Shown: positions 33,990 to 46,371 of the stretch, piece after piece
How the letters are laid out: every line of letters begins with the position of its first letter
How positions within the stretch are numbered: position 1 is the first letter of the stretch
Notes under the pieces: generated by a model
Seen by the model: the letters and a program-made list of their open reading frames with translations, nothing else
The model's database searches: none
Told to the model about the DNA's origin: nothing
From: Breviolum minutum Mf 1.05b.01
Taxonomy: Eukaryota; Sar; Dinophyceae; Suessiales; Symbiodiniaceae
Direction: 5' to 3'
DNA: 64,000 nucleotides
NCBI GenBank assembly: GCA_000507305.1
Contig: DF241685.1
Span: 1 to 64,000, forward strand
Program-made: the position numbers and the translations under genes

Positions 33990-34489
33990 CTATTTTTCAA
34001 ACTCCACATCTAGGTCTCCCCGCATATGCCCAATCCAAGATGGCACGAAACTGTGCTGGGTCCTGCCGCATATCAGCGTCAAGTTTTTCTGCTGTCCCTT
34101 CAAAAAAATCATGGGTTTTGAGGGTACAATTGTTGAAGCTCCAGGAACAATCTTTGGTCACTATCGATCATTCTTGCACAAAGCATTGACCAGAGTTCAT
34201 GACTATGGCAGCCACTTTCTGTCCCTGCATTCGGAATATTTGCTCGAAGATATTGAGATTCATTGACCCAAATTCATAGGACCGGGAAATTTTGCCATGA
34301 AATGGTGCTGTAATGAATCAGTAAGAACTTCCCAATGAACAACCAACCATTGGACCATGGCCAGGGTTAAGCTGAAATAGATTTTGACACGTCTTTCAGG
34401 GTGAAGACCTATAATACCTAGTTTGATCAATTAATGTAGCAACAGAGGTCAAATCTCTCAACTTTGCGTTTCAGATCTGACTTTCTGCA

Positions 34490-34650
34490 AGTGTGACTGG
34501 TTTCCAACTTGTGACGTTTTGCCAATGTGACTCATCTTCATCTCATAAAGCACTGAGTTGTGCCATGATCCATGAACTTTCCACGCCACCCACATCAATT
34601 TCGGCTGGTCCAGATCTATGAAGATGCGGCCCTCGTGGTCAAAGGAATGC
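34490..34650 (-). CDS. Candidate exon, unknown protein
   Basis: The frame reads SFDHEGRIFIDLDQPKLMWV, AWKVHGSWHNSVLYEMKMSH, beta-strand-like with several tryptophans. About 50 codons. Splice ends were not fixed. No family recognised. Confidence 0.4.
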
Positions 34651-35429
34651 AAAGATCCCCAACGTCCCGTGCATAAGGAATTTAAAAGCGACTTGGGAAA
34701 AGCCTCGAATTGATCACCTCAGATGCTTCAGTTTTCAAGGAAAGTCGACTTGAATCAAGGTGCACCTGGAAACCAATCTGTGGATCTGGATTGATCATCT
34801 TTGCCGGCGTGTTTCTGTATAGAAGATAAATCTGACTAAGGCAAGTCTAACCACTAAGAGCCGTTCTCACCGCGATGGCCAGTGAAACAACAACAACACT
34901 CCCCATGATTGATTTGGACTGGATTTAGATCTACTGTGTGGGATCTTTCTTTTTTTTGGTGGAATTTGTTTGGTAAAAAGAACGGCTGGTTCAAATGTCT
35001 AGCGGATAGGTTTTCGTTTGCCTCCAAATCGAAGCTTTCAGGACTCCTCAACATGAAAATCCAGATCAGCTCAGCTGATCAAAGAAGTCCTACGGTGGTA
35101 CTGTTGATGGACAAAGCTTCGCAAGTTGATATGCGACATATCCTAATACATGAAGATGTATGTATATAATGATGTATATGTTCAACAATGCATACACATT
35201 TATATATAGTTACAGTCTTTTTCTTTTAAAACATCACAAGAGGTACAAAATTCTGTTCGTGAATCGTAGTAAAGAATTCTGGGAAAGACCCAAGGCCTCT
35301 TAGCAAAAGCACTTGTTTTAGGCAATGTTTAGCATTCCCAGGGTTCTCTATCTTGTGTATATATATATATATGTATACATAGATCTGATTGAATAAGATG
35401 AGGATGCAAGGTTTTATGTTCATTCTCGT

Positions 35430-35565
35430 CTCCAAGATCTCGAACGAACGACCCAGGCAGGTGGCTTCTTGGTACATTGCAAGTACTGGAAATGTCACGT
35501 GCTCAAACGGATCTTTCTTCTTTCCAAACTCTGGGATAGTCCACCCAGCATTCATGGTGCACTCA
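35430..35565 (-). CDS. Candidate exon, unknown protein
   Basis: Open frame MNAGWTIPEFGKKKDPFEHV then TFPVLAMYQEATCLGRSFEI LETRM. About 45 codons. Immediately 3' comes a TA microsatellite typical of introns here. The Met may or may not be an initiator. Confidence 0.4.
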
Positions 35566-35629
35566 TATGAAGAGTAAATGTGTTGTTGACAAGACTCGCT
35601 ATGTCAACGAAACCCAAATTCGCTGCTTT

Positions 35630-35850
35630 ATTCTTGCACACCTACAGATTGGTTTCCCCACCTTTCCTTGGTCCCAAAGCCTTTTAGAACAAGCAGAAAA
35701 GCTACAGCAAAAAATACAGTAATCACAAGGTAAAATTAGAAAGAAAACCACAAAGAATTGGGTAAAGTTCTTTTTCCCCACTTTCTTTCTTTGCCTCTCT
35801 TCATCCCTCGCCATCCAGTCAAAAAAAACGTCCGTCGCTTGCCAGGGCAC
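35630..35850 (-). CDS. Candidate exon with hydrophobic segment
   Basis: A minus frame reads WQATDVFFDWMARDEERQRK KVGKKN followed by TQFFVVFFLILPCDYCIFCC, a possible membrane span, then a Cys/Lys-rich part. The hydrophobic part may be T-rich intron read through. Confidence 0.25.
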
Positions 35851-37399
35851 TGCTCAACACGAAGCCAGTGTCCCCGCCGACCTCAGGGAATATCAGAAAG
35901 AAAGGTGATATACTGTTAAGCGAAACCTCATATTGAAAACAAATGATCTGTCTGGCATCATGGTCGTGTGATTCGAGAGAATAGCTAATATGTGTTTATG
36001 TCTATGTATACAGATGTAGAGAGGTGTTTATAAATATTTGTGTATACGGTATAAATTTATAGATGATATGTGTACATATGTCAGCCATTAAAGCACCATG
36101 AGTTGGATCCAATGGTTTTGAATCACAGTGGAACGAGACCCGTCATCCATCCAGGCACATTGATGGAGGAGCTGGATGTACTCGGAGAGGCAGCATCTGC
36201 ATTGGGTATCACCTTGTGACATTCTCAGTGGATTTCCACCTAAGTTAGGAACTACTATATTTGATCCCCTGGAAATTTATCGAAAATTGAAATGATTGTT
36301 CTTTGACAGAGGAGAAACTCGCTTGAGATCCCAAATACATGAAGACAAAACTAGTTGTGACATATATTTATCCTAGTTGTATCTATGAGGCCTCAACAGG
36401 AATTAACTCGAACAGGTCTTCAGCTCTTCTGGCCGAGGAAGCAAAAAAAGTGCAGATGCAATGTACTTGATCGGCACTCTTTTGGTTCTAAATACTGTGA
36501 AAATCAAGAAAAAGGTTGTGAAGCCTAAGCCAAAACTTCTGTTTCTCAAACTGTGGAAGTTTGCAAGAATGATATTGATATGATATTGATAGTGTTGTTA
36601 GGACTATCCCCTTTCTTCTAATCTGCAGGGGACAACCACCACCTGTTCCACCCTATTCAACGTTCGTTGCCCACACCTGCTGCTGCAAGTTCTTTACCGA
36701 AGCCTCGTCCAGACTCCCCAGTAAATCAGAGTGAAATTGATCGAAATATTTCACCAAGCTCCAAAGGCATCTGAAATTCAGATAATTTGCGGAGGATTCA
36801 GATTCCCCCTACTAGGGAGGATTCCCCCTGCTAAAATACGTCATTCATTGACACTTTCCCATGAAAGGGCAAAAGAGAGGAAGTCAATCAGAATGAGAGC
36901 GGCCCGATACATGCCCAATTGAGTAGGGAAGTCGAATCTGTTTGCTTTTCAACAGGCTGAAATTGACATCGTGGACTCAAACTGCTCATCAAGAAAAACT
37001 GTTCAGTGATAGCAATTTGACAATCCAATAGCTCCTCCAATGTGGAGTTCCAAAAAATAGTCTCTCCTTTTTCAGGCCCACCTCCAACTGCTCCACCTCC
37101 ACACGAAGATCATCCAAATATTTTCGGATGGCCTGGGAAAGCAACAATTTATACACTGATACATAGATGTAGCCTTAGTGCCTTAGTGAGCTCCATCTTC
37201 CATGTTCCTTCTGTTTCATCATTCCACGTGGGAAGGGATGACAAATGCATGCAAAACTCCAACAGCCAAAGGTGTGGCTACAACGCCCTACACTAAAAAC
37301 ACATGCCAAGTTCATCAACAGCTTGCGTCCTTATTGCTGTTGAGAGCGAAAACTCACTCCCCTCCTAGTCAAGATAATTACAAACTTCAACAAACGTCT

Positions 37400-37545
37400 T
37401 GTGGCAACAGTGGATCCAGCTCAACAACCCCTCCGCCTTGGCCGACTCATCCACAATAGAGCTGGAAGAGGCAGCGGCAGCGGCAGCGGTTTCATCCGAC
37501 ATAAGCGCAGCTCTCAGGAGCCGCGGATGGATTCGATTGTTGCTT
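37400..37545 (-). CDS. Candidate exon, Ala/Ser-rich, possible N-terminus
   Basis: Frame reads LRAALMSDETAAAAASSSSI then VDESAKAEGLLSWIHCCHK. GC-rich relative to surroundings. The internal Met followed by an Ala/Ser stretch could be an initiator. The matching plus-strand frames are shadows. Confidence 0.35.
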
Positions 37546-38136
37546 GTTCATGTTCAGAAGTTTTCTCCCGTGGTGAAGCTACAAACTTCACCAACCAGCC
37601 GTTTTTTTTCTGCCAAGTTTGAAATATGAAGATTATATTGGCACGCAGTCAATCTTCAATCTCCACAGAGTCGATTTTTTGGTGCAAAAAGATCGTTCAG
37701 GTTGGCAGCATCCAGAACGTTTAACAAGAGCTCACATAGCTGAAGCCTCATCATCCATGGGGTCCCTTTCTTAAGAACATGTTGCTGCATACCAGTTGAA
37801 AACATTTGCAGACTGAATGCTGTTGCAAACTTTGTGCATCTAAAGCCAAATGGACGCAGGCGAGAGAGAAGGCCAAAATGTGTTTGTCACTAGGGACCCG
37901 TTTCTTCCATACAGCGACAAATTGACTAATTTGACTAGTGTGACTTGTAACCGTGGTTGTACCACCAACATCAGCTATATAAAAGTCTCCAAAATGAACA
38001 AAAGAAAATCTTGACCCAACTGAGCAAAGATCATGACTAAGTACCGTGAGCCACTATTTGATACTATTTGCTTCCTTGGCATTCAGTGCAACGCCAAAAG
38101 AACCTTCAGGGCGACCCGCCAAATCTGATTGATTCT

Positions 38137-38749
38137 TCACATAGGCTTTCCAGATTCCGTGCAGGTCAGCTTCAACATGATACAAGCCGAGGCTGAGGGC
38201 GCACCGCTGTCATCTGAGCGCGCAGAACCTGCCATGAGACTAGATGCCCTGCCACTGGATTTTGTCCTTTTCATCCCACTCTGGAGATGTGTTGTTACAA
38301 GGGTCATTCTACCGTACTTGCGAGGGATTCCAAAAAAGATCGAGGAAGTCTCCCAAAGTGCTTGCTGTAGATGCACCTGCCCTTTGACTGTTTCAATCCC
38401 CACTTCAGGGTCACTTCGCCCATTGAAAAAAGCCACTGTCTTAGGCTTTTAAAAAGATCACAGCGATCATCGCTTCACCCCAAAAAGATGTAGTTGTGGG
38501 GCATCCTATTTTGAAAGAATCAGTGTGAGGAATGCGTCTGATTGACCCAGAATGCTTCACCTTCCCCGCCCCACCATGCTCCATTGCTTCCATAGCGGAG
38601 CGATGCAACTGTGAATGTTGCGGAGAGATAGAACCTTGAGCTGAGCCGAGGATAAGTGCCCATTCACTGGTGAGGTTTCTGCAAGACACAATTGCATACA
38701 ATGAATCATCGTGGGATGAGTGGTGCAGTTGATAACTCACAAAGGACAA
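38137..38749 (-). CDS. Two adjacent candidate exons, unknown protein
   Basis: Upstream part (38441-38749) reads CRNLTSEWALILGSAQGSIS and SAMEAMEHGGAGKVKHSGSI; downstream part (38137-38436) reads FFNGRSDPEVGIETVKGQVH and SSGRASSLMAGSARSDDSGA. They sit in different frames and are separated by too little sequence for a normal intron, so either a boundary is wrong or there is a frameshift. A 107-codon plus frame covers the second part. Confidence 0.28.
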
Positions 38750-39889
38750 CTACAAATCAGAAAAAGTCATCATATGTCATCACTATCCCAAGAATAAACT
38801 ACACTACACATCAGAGAAAAATCACCTCTCCCAGAAGACAACTACAAATCCATTGAATACCTGGGTTCAGTCGTTAAGCAACATGTTGGGTGCCCCCCAC
38901 TGAGGCTCATCAACCCTGCTTGATTCAGCAGCTCCTGGGCCTAGCAAAGGCAACTTTTGACAATCCCAGTCGGAAGTTGTTACTCTTGAATTTGGTCGGG
39001 GCTTTCCATCTAGCAACACCAAATCCGACCAAATCCGACCAAATCCCTCTGGAACCCTGAAATTGAAAATGTTTGTCCATTATGCGGGGTAGGCTGACCA
39101 CTCTAGTCATCGTTTCCTTGAGTGTGTTTCACCTTGTCAGATAAGACGTAAACACCAAATGGCAGTTGAGATTTTGCAGAGTCAAAGAAAGCTTTGGAAT
39201 TTCCATCCCTTTGCACAATCCTCTGAATTGGTCCCGTTAATTAGTTCCATTAGTGCATCACTTGTTGTTGCGCCACCAAGTTTGCTTGATGGGCTTCATC
39301 CGGAGCACTTTAACTTCTTCACGGATGGAGGATACCGGAAGTATTAACTCGTGGGCTGCGGGTTTAGATCGTAGCCCCATGTTACGAAGTAACATTTAAT
39401 GCTGCAGATTCCTACAGGTAGAGTGGAACTTCCCCACATCCTAGCGACTGGTTTTTCGTCAGGTGAGCAAACTGCGAGTAGAGGTGAGTTTTTTGCTTGT
39501 ACTGTATGCAGGCGTAAGATATGCTATTACACATCCCCGTGGTAAGAGTTCTGGCATTTATACAAATGCTCAGTATGTTGTCAATACCATGCAGTAGCCA
39601 GAGTACAGCCAGGTGGCTTTTGGATTCGTACAGATCGGGTGCAAAATTGGGACTTAATGCAAATAATCGAGCAATTGTGGCATGTGAAAAACTTCAAAAT
39701 CAAAATGATCAAGAGTCATCGAAAAATGGATGAAGCTAAGTCACCATGATCTCTGGACCATCATAAGAAATTGAGCTGATAATGCGGCATCAATGGCACT
39801 TCACCATGTGCCTTTAGAGATAAAGTTGACATATCAAGAAGCACATGAGTTTCGCTGGAGAGAAGGAAACGGTTGCTTGCAATGATGTC

Positions 39890-40933
39890 TTATTGCAGAA
39901 TATCGATCTGAATCGCAGAGGGTTTGATTTGATAGACAAGCATGACAAAAACATATGACATGATAGACATGGCAGTCAAGCGAACCAAAATGCTGAACAA
40001 AATAGGGGGCAGGTGTGTACAACATACACATGTAATTGAATTGGATTTCCAAATGCCAGCATTACCACTGGAAGCAGCTTTGGCTTGTTTGCAAGGCGTC
40101 ACGGTCATTATGTGGAAAAGTTTTCTGACCAAGCATTGATGCTGCCGATCGATAAACGATCTATGGAAACGATGGTGCTTAACTTTCAGGCCTTGCTAAA
40201 TGTTTTCCTGGCATAGGCTCTTCAAATATCTTTTTTCCAGACTTTCCGATTGTGCCTTCAAATGATGAAGCTTATGCTGCTGAATTGTCAGCGATGTGAA
40301 AGGACGACAACGATAGTGGATTTGATCCTTTTTGCTGAAACCGGTGATGAAACTGTCATCGCGCTACCATTGGTTCATTCTCTGGTTTTTCGTTTCACAT
40401 GGACATTGACATGTGTTGTTTAGACCCCACAAGCAGTATCAGGGGCTATAACACATCCCCTCTCAGACAACGAGCACACGTGGCGCCAAAAAACCCTGCT
40501 GTTTATGCCTTCGCTGGGGGTTCAACAACATTGTTGCAACTCTGCCTCGCTGACGCCAGGCTCCCTCCGGTTGGCTTGGAAGGCGGGCTGCCTGCACCCC
40601 ATGCAAACATGTATCACCAAAGAAAAACAACTTAAGACCTAAAAAAGGTTGGCATTGCAACGTCCAACCTGTTGAATGGTTGAATTTGTTGGATTCCCTT
40701 TTGCTGCGAACCAAAGCCACCTTTCCGCGGCCACCCTGTCTGGACCATACCCGGTCCACTGCACTGTTTTCTCTCGGGTTTCGTGAAGTTGGGCGGGTTT
40801 GAGCTTCATAGTGTGCTCAGAAATCATGGCAAATGCGATCAAGCCACCAGTGAAGCCGTGTGAAATCAGACAATTCAAGAAGTCAAGGGTATCCCGTATC
40901 CCCAAACGAATCAGTGTTTTTACCGGTACGAAT
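39890..40933 (-). CDS. Membrane-protein exons (three candidates)
   Basis: Exon 40751-40933 reads VPVKTLIRLGIRDTLDFLNC, LISHGFTGGLIAFAMISEHT, ending at CCGG|GTATGG. Exon 40509-40591 (GCAG|GC acceptor, GCGAAG|GCATAA GC donor) reads SPPSKPTGGSLASARQSCNN VVEPPAK. A third, about 39890-40060, has a long hydrophobic run, LPPILFSILVRLTAMSIMSY VFVMLVY, probably a membrane span. Phases of the first two do not match, so an exon or boundary is missing. Possibly a multi-pass transporter or channel, not assignable. Confidence 0.33.
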
Positions 40934-41235
40934 CTTTGCATGCAAACTTTGCGGCCGCAGATGATTTAGCGGGTTGCCAAAAAGAAACGAAACCAACTGC
41001 CAAAATCTCACAAGTTGACCTGTCACACTTCACACGTTGACCTCACAAGCCTGAAAAATACCGGTGTTTTTTTTTGAAAACTGGCCCTTCAACCCCAACT
41101 GATTTCTGGCCACAAAAAAAAGTGACCATCTGGGGGAAAGCTTGGACTATAAACAATTTTTAATACAAAATGGATCCCTGCGTCCAAGATGGTCACAGCA
41201 TCCACTTGATTTTGTTCAAGCAACTGAGCCATGTT

Positions 41236-41370
41236 GAAAACCCTTACGACATTCCATCTACTGATTGGTTTATAGGGATCCTTATCATGGCTTACTATCC
41301 TCCCTATATAACTTAGTCTAATCCCCTACATACAGCAAATAACCAGAGTTTTGGTCGCTGCTCGACTGGG
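41236..41370 (+). repeat. Dispersed GGGATCCTT repeat family, copy 2
   Basis: Blocks AACCCTTACGACATTCCA, TGATTGGTTTATAGGGATCC, TT.ATGGCTTACTATCC, AATAACCAGAG and GGTCGCTGCTC align in order with the copy at 44.0 kb. Longest copy of the family in this window. Confidence 0.65.
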
Positions 41371-41541
41371 AAAATCCTTGAAGCAGCTCTGACCACATGT
41401 TTACCAACGTATCCCCGATGTCACAATGTTCCCTAAAAGCGGCAAGAATCTGAGAATAGCAGTAAATTCATCGGAAGTCTGACACTCTAGTGTGGGAAAA
41501 AGAATTGGATCAACCACCTCTTCTGCATCAACAAATCTTAC

Positions 41542-41713
41542 AAAATCTTCATCATTGCCAGTTCTTCGTATTTCTTGGACCCAGTGACGCTCTCTAGTGA
41601 TGCTTCAGAAGCGTTTCCAGAATCTGAGTTGGCCATTAGTCGCGATCTTGGCAGTTGCGCTTTGTAGGGGATGGTGCACAGAGGGCTTGGAGGGGGAGAG
41701 GGACCAGGTCTTA
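41542..41713 (-). CDS. Candidate exon, Pro/Ser-rich
   Basis: Frame reads GPSPPPSPLCTIPYKAQLPR, SRLMANSDSGNASEASLESV, TGSKKYEELAMMKIL and ends at ATTTT|GTAAGA, a very good donor. The serine-rich middle looks like a phosphorylatable linker. Acceptor at CTAAG near 41714. A hydrophobic frame at 41860-41990 (SFGIIWSFFKEGIMLPRNGF) and an exon 42037-42086 (RDRSGKFYHCYLALQE) may precede it. Confidence 0.4.
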
Positions 41714-42374
41714 GAGTCAACAGTCCATAGTCCATGAGTAGTGAATGAAAATCCTTTCATCAATCAAGTTATCCGTAAAAACGCTCCTCTGGAAACACCT
41801 TGTTGGATAAATAAATATTTGCACCCGACACAATGTGCGGGGCCAGGCCAGGTTCATTTGAACTTCAATCTTCAAGAGGCACAAGACCCATTTTTGGAAA
41901 ATTTCAGTGAAACTTTGATTGAAGCCATTCCTAGGCAGCATAATACCCTCTTTAAAAAAGGACCAAATGATACCAAATGATGTTTCGTCGAACGGGCGCC
42001 CTGACAACTTTCTGCTCAGTTTCAACATCCAACCACCTCCTGGAGTGCCAAGTAACAGTGATAGAACTTCCCACTTCGATCACGGCCTGACATGCAAAAA
42101 ACTGACACCAATTCCATCTAAATCCTCTCAACTGGTGTGTGAAAGGTGAAAGGTAAGACAACCCCCTTTTGAATCAAAAACAGAGGCTTCATGATTCTTC
42201 GACTGGATGTCTCCTAGAAGCAATCTAAAAAAGTGGTATATATATATATATTATATGTAGTAAATATATATATACATATATACATACATAAATCAAACTT
42301 TCTTGGGTACACAAAAAAGGGTTGGAGGATTTTTTATCGGGGGAAACTCACAACAAACAGGGCATCATTAGGCA

Positions 42375-45300
42375 TCATGGCCATCCGCCTTCATCGATCA
42401 AATCGTCTGGGTCGGAGACATCCACGTCGGCAATCTCAGGGATGCGCTGCATCAAGTACTTCCTAAGACGTCGCGTCGAAAAGAACTCAGAATCTTCAAT
42501 TCGGAAATGATGCGTATTTACTGTGAAAAATGTATATTATTAATATTTATATATATCCATACATATATACAAATTTAATATATATATATATATAATTACA
42601 CACACTATGAAGATTTGTACCACAAAGATTTAATATGAAGGTAGATATATATATATATACTGTATATAGATCTATATATATACACACTTTTTAGCAGGAA
42701 ATGAATGGATTTTTTGGGGGTTCCAATTTGGGGGAGACCACCTTTTCCGTGACACAACGATTTTGAGACTACACTACACCTTTCGCTGAATTTTGAAGGG
42801 ACCTTTCATCTTGATACACCGGGTTGCTTTGCGACCCGTAGGTGTCCGGCATTCCTAGTACTTTCCATGACTACTGTATAGCAACTAAAAACTGCTGGTG
42901 GTTCCCACGCAGATCCGGAAACCATCTAGACAAATGAGTTTTACTCTCGATCTCTTATCTCTGAAGATTCATCCAGCATGTGTGGAGGGCGCTTTGCAAA
43001 ACACCCACTTGGCCCGAGTGTTTGCATATGAAAGCCGGATGGTAAAATATTTTGCAAGTTCAAATCCAACCTATGTGGATAAATCCTGTACTTTCAAATA
43101 TCCAATCTTTTTCGGGTGCTTTCAAATCCGCCGAGGGGGAGGCGAGCAGGAAGGACAGATGCCAAAGCTTGAATTTGAGACCAAAGACAAGACCAAAGAC
43201 TTGGGCTTGAATCCTGCTGGGGTTTCCCTGCTTCGCATGCATGCCGCACAGAGCCCTTTGCGGACCGATTGTGGCACGCTTTGGCACGCTTTGCTTTGCN
43301 AGAGCCCTTTGCGGACTGACTGTGGCACATTTTGGCACGCTTTGCTTTGCTTTTAGCGGTTTCGAAGATGCCGCTTCGGCACCCAGTCTGCGGGGGAGCC
43401 GTGCACCGGGCCGATTCGGTTTCCATGTGGCGCGTGCGTCACTTCACGACCCATTCAGTTTTTGGACACGTTTTCCCATTAGGAGTCTTGTGTTTGCTCT
43501 GTATTCGCCCTCTTTTTTTTGCTTCTTTGTTATTTTTCTCTCATGCTTTAGATTCCGTTGGAATCTGGGGTCGGCGGCATGGGCGGTAGCCCTTCTATAT
43601 CCAATCTTTTTCGGATGCTTGTAGTACTCTTGTGCTCAGCCTTGGTTTTTGCTCGTGAACCTAAGATTTGGTGCTGATGTTTGCAGGAACACCAAAGTGC
43701 CGAAGTGCTGCCCTCTCGGATCTGCTAAGAGTCTTGTGGCAGTTGTACTTCTAAAGTTTGAGCTTGTCAGAAGCTCCTAGCTCGAATAGTCGTTGCATGT
43801 GTAACGATGTATGAAGAGTACGGATTTTGCTGCTTGGAACTTTATGAACGATTAAACTAATACATACACAATGTGCTTAAGCTTCGGGTGATTGTCACTT
43901 GCTTGAGGAACTCTTCCTCGTGCACCGAGATTTGAACAGTGAATGGTGTTGCACCGTACACCTGGATTAGCCAAAGGCCCATGGCACATGAAAGGTGTTC
44001 AATACCCTTGCAACATTCGATCATGTTGATTGGTTAACAGGGATCCTTTATAATGGCTTATCACTACATTACCCCAAAAAACACTAAACAACCCACCTTT
44101 CGGTCGCTCACATGGACTTGCTGCCACGTCTCTTGACGCGCCTCAACACATCCTGGCACACAGCGCTGGGCCAAGTGGTCAGGTCACACATTCTTTTGGG
44201 CATTGGACTTGTGACTTAGAGTGGCTATTCTTTTCAAGGTGTATAGCTGCTGTGTGCGGATTTGCTTCTTCTCAAGTCCGTGGCAGACTTTGATGCAGGC
44301 CACCTTCGACCCGCTATGTGCCATTTTCATACCATCTTGACACATTTTTACAGTACCTGGGAAAAGAAAGTTCACAATCAGGCCTCACGATTGTGCCAGA
44401 AGGCCCCATACAGATGGATGAAGACAATGGGACCCTCCACTTCCACCAAATCCACCTGCAAAACAGGAGGAGTATGTGAACCAAGTTGAGCTGAGAGGCA
44501 TCGATCCGATCTTTCTGACACTGGAAAAATCATCAAGGACCAAGGATCTTTTGAAGAATAATGAAGACGTGAACTGTGAACGAAAATGAAGTCTGACAGA
44601 AATGCGGATGATTAGTCAAAATGTATCCCATGAAACAAGTGATAAACATTTCCAGAAACGGCAGCCACATCCAAATCCATTCGGCATGTTTGGCATGTTT
44701 GTCCGGCCGCCTTGCCGGTGATGCCGGCACCCCTTGGGTTGGATTTGGGGTATGGAAGATCTCCAAACAACCATGGAATTCGTGGATGCACTACACATCA
44801 GCAATAGCATTGACTCTTCGGCCATTCAGTTTTGAGCCATAACTCACAAACCATCTTTTGATCCGCTTAGCTTTCCAGGAAGTCCTTTCATCTTCAAACG
44901 ACATGAATTTTCTGGGTCTCAAGTGTGGGTTGGTCCACTTCATGGCTATCTTTTTGAGCTTGATATAGCCTTTACTACACCTCCCGAGCTTTGAGGACGA
45001 TTGATCATTCATGATGATTCACATAATCTCAGACGAGGTCTGTTTAGGAGCATTGTATACTACAGAAAACCGTCCCAATTCGCACGAAGTTCTCAATTTT
45101 CCCAAATGAATTCGCCAAGTAACGAGCTTTCCTCCACATAGCCGAAGCAGTTCTGAAGATGATAGTAGCGGGCCTCTTGTAAGACCACCTGAAAAGTGTG
45201 TCATACCCAGAGAACTGATTTATTTTTGAGGAGCGCCTTATGACCTTCAGCCGCGGTGCTCCACATATTCAGTTCCATGGAATAAACTGAGATTTGGAGA

Positions 45301-46371
45301 GTTCCGCAGGTTCGAATCTGCTACATTCTTTTACCAAGTTACCTCGGGCCTTGTCAAAACCTCCCATTGGTATCCATTGGTGTGCTCCAAAGTCATTCTG
45401 CGCAGTACAAATAGAATCCATGCTTCCATCAAAGAATGGATTTGGGGAATTTGGGGATGACAAAACCAAGGATCACCAACGATTGCCAAGAGTTTTGGAG
45501 CGGTTAGTTAAGCGTCACCAACCTCGATAAGCATGTGGAAGGATGTTGAAACGAAAATTGTACATCTAATCCAAAATATTTGAACTTACCCTTCATACCT
45601 TTCCCCAAGCGACAAAATGAGAACCCCATCCTGTTGAGCAAGTGCATCAAATCTTAAGGTACCCGCGTGAGAGAAAACTCAGGCCTGTTCTGTTTTTTTA
45701 ACACAATCACGTCTCCATGTCCATTGAATTTTGGAGGTATATAAATAAATTTGGATTGCTTGGCCGCTTGGGATGTTCAAAGCTTTCCACCTTCATCTCT
45801 CCGGATCCACCTCGATGTTCTCTTCAGATAACGTCAAGGGCGGCCCCGGTGCCGCCCGGCGGCCAACCAGGCTGCTTGTTTGAGGGATGCGAACGGAGCT
45901 CCCAACCTTAATTAGACCCATTTGTTTTGGGGAACTGCTTGGTTCACACAAAAATTGGACTCCAAACAAATCGTCCTAAGTCGGTGAAAATCGGCTAGCC
46001 AGAGTTCCTGTACCTAGCAAAACCTACAAATTCTCATCTCCCAACTCACTTCAACGCAAAAGGCGTTAAACCAGAACGACGAAAAACTGGGAAATCAAAG
46101 AACAACATCTTAAAAATGGACACTTCCTCTTCTTTTGATGAGTGTTTCACCACAAGTTTACGGTTTCCAATCCTTTTTTAGCAAAAAAGAATGAAATTGG
46201 GAGCTCTTCAAGGCTTGAAATCAACATCCCATTCCACTTGGGCGTCCAGTGCCCAAACCACCCCCCGGACTTAGCCGCTGAAAATCAAGATGCAAAACAC
46301 GTCTTGCAAAGTGCTAGCAGCCCCAGGGCCAACAAAGCCGCACAGGTGCGAAACCCCCGGAAACGTGCCAT
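42375..46371 (-). CDS. Secreted or plastid-targeted protein, tentative full gene (7 exons recognised)
   Basis: An ATG at 46371 opens a signal peptide, FRTCAALLALGLLALCKTCF (exon 46301-46371, GTGTTT donor). Further exons: 45811-45906 (VGSSVRIPQTSSLVGRRAAP, phase 0), 45343 to about 45465 (DSICTAQNDFGAHQWIPMGG), 45064-45188 (LLRLCGGKLVTWRIHLGKLR), 44797-44969 (YIKLKKIAMKWTNPHLRPRK, FEDERTSWKAKRIKRWFVSY), about 44222-44356 (KMCQDGMKMAHSGSKVACIK), and terminal exon 42375-42520 with TGA stop (FRIEDSEFFSTRRLRKYLMQ, an acidic DVDVSDPDDLIDEGGWP end). Joining these into one gene is inference; several phases are unsolved and repeats interrupt 43.1-44.1 kb. Terminal exon and signal exon are each fairly convincing alone. 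Family not recognised. Confidence 0.4.
43098..43614. repeat. Repeat-flanked 500-bp segment with internal duplication and assembly N
   Basis: ATATCCAATCTTTTTCGG is present at 43098-43115 and again at 43597-43614, both followed by .TGCTT. Between them a 50-base unit (AGAGCCCTTTGCGGAC...) is repeated at 43251-43299 and 43301-43350, on either side of an N at 43300. The segment is GC-rich with long minus-strand frames that follow from composition. Likely a mobile or amplified element with collapsed copies. Confidence 0.6.
43999..44116 (+). repeat. Dispersed GGGATCCTT repeat family, copy 3
   Basis: ATACCCTTGCAACATTCGAT, TTGATTGGTTAACAGGGATC, CTTTATAATGGCTTATCACT and TTTCGGTCGCTCACATGG align with copy 2. 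It lies in what would be an intron of the minus-strand gene spanning this region. Confidence 0.6.

Noticed and set aside
43060-43426. Overlapping 90-110 codon minus frames with Ala/Lys/Gln-rich translation
   Set aside because: They cross the N at 43300 and an internal 50-base duplication; composition-driven within a repeat segment.
45300-45340. GGTTCGAATCTGC resembling a tRNA T-arm
   Set aside because: The T stem does not pair (only four pairs with an eight-base loop) and no D arm, anticodon arm or acceptor stem fits; the bases lie beside a coding exon.
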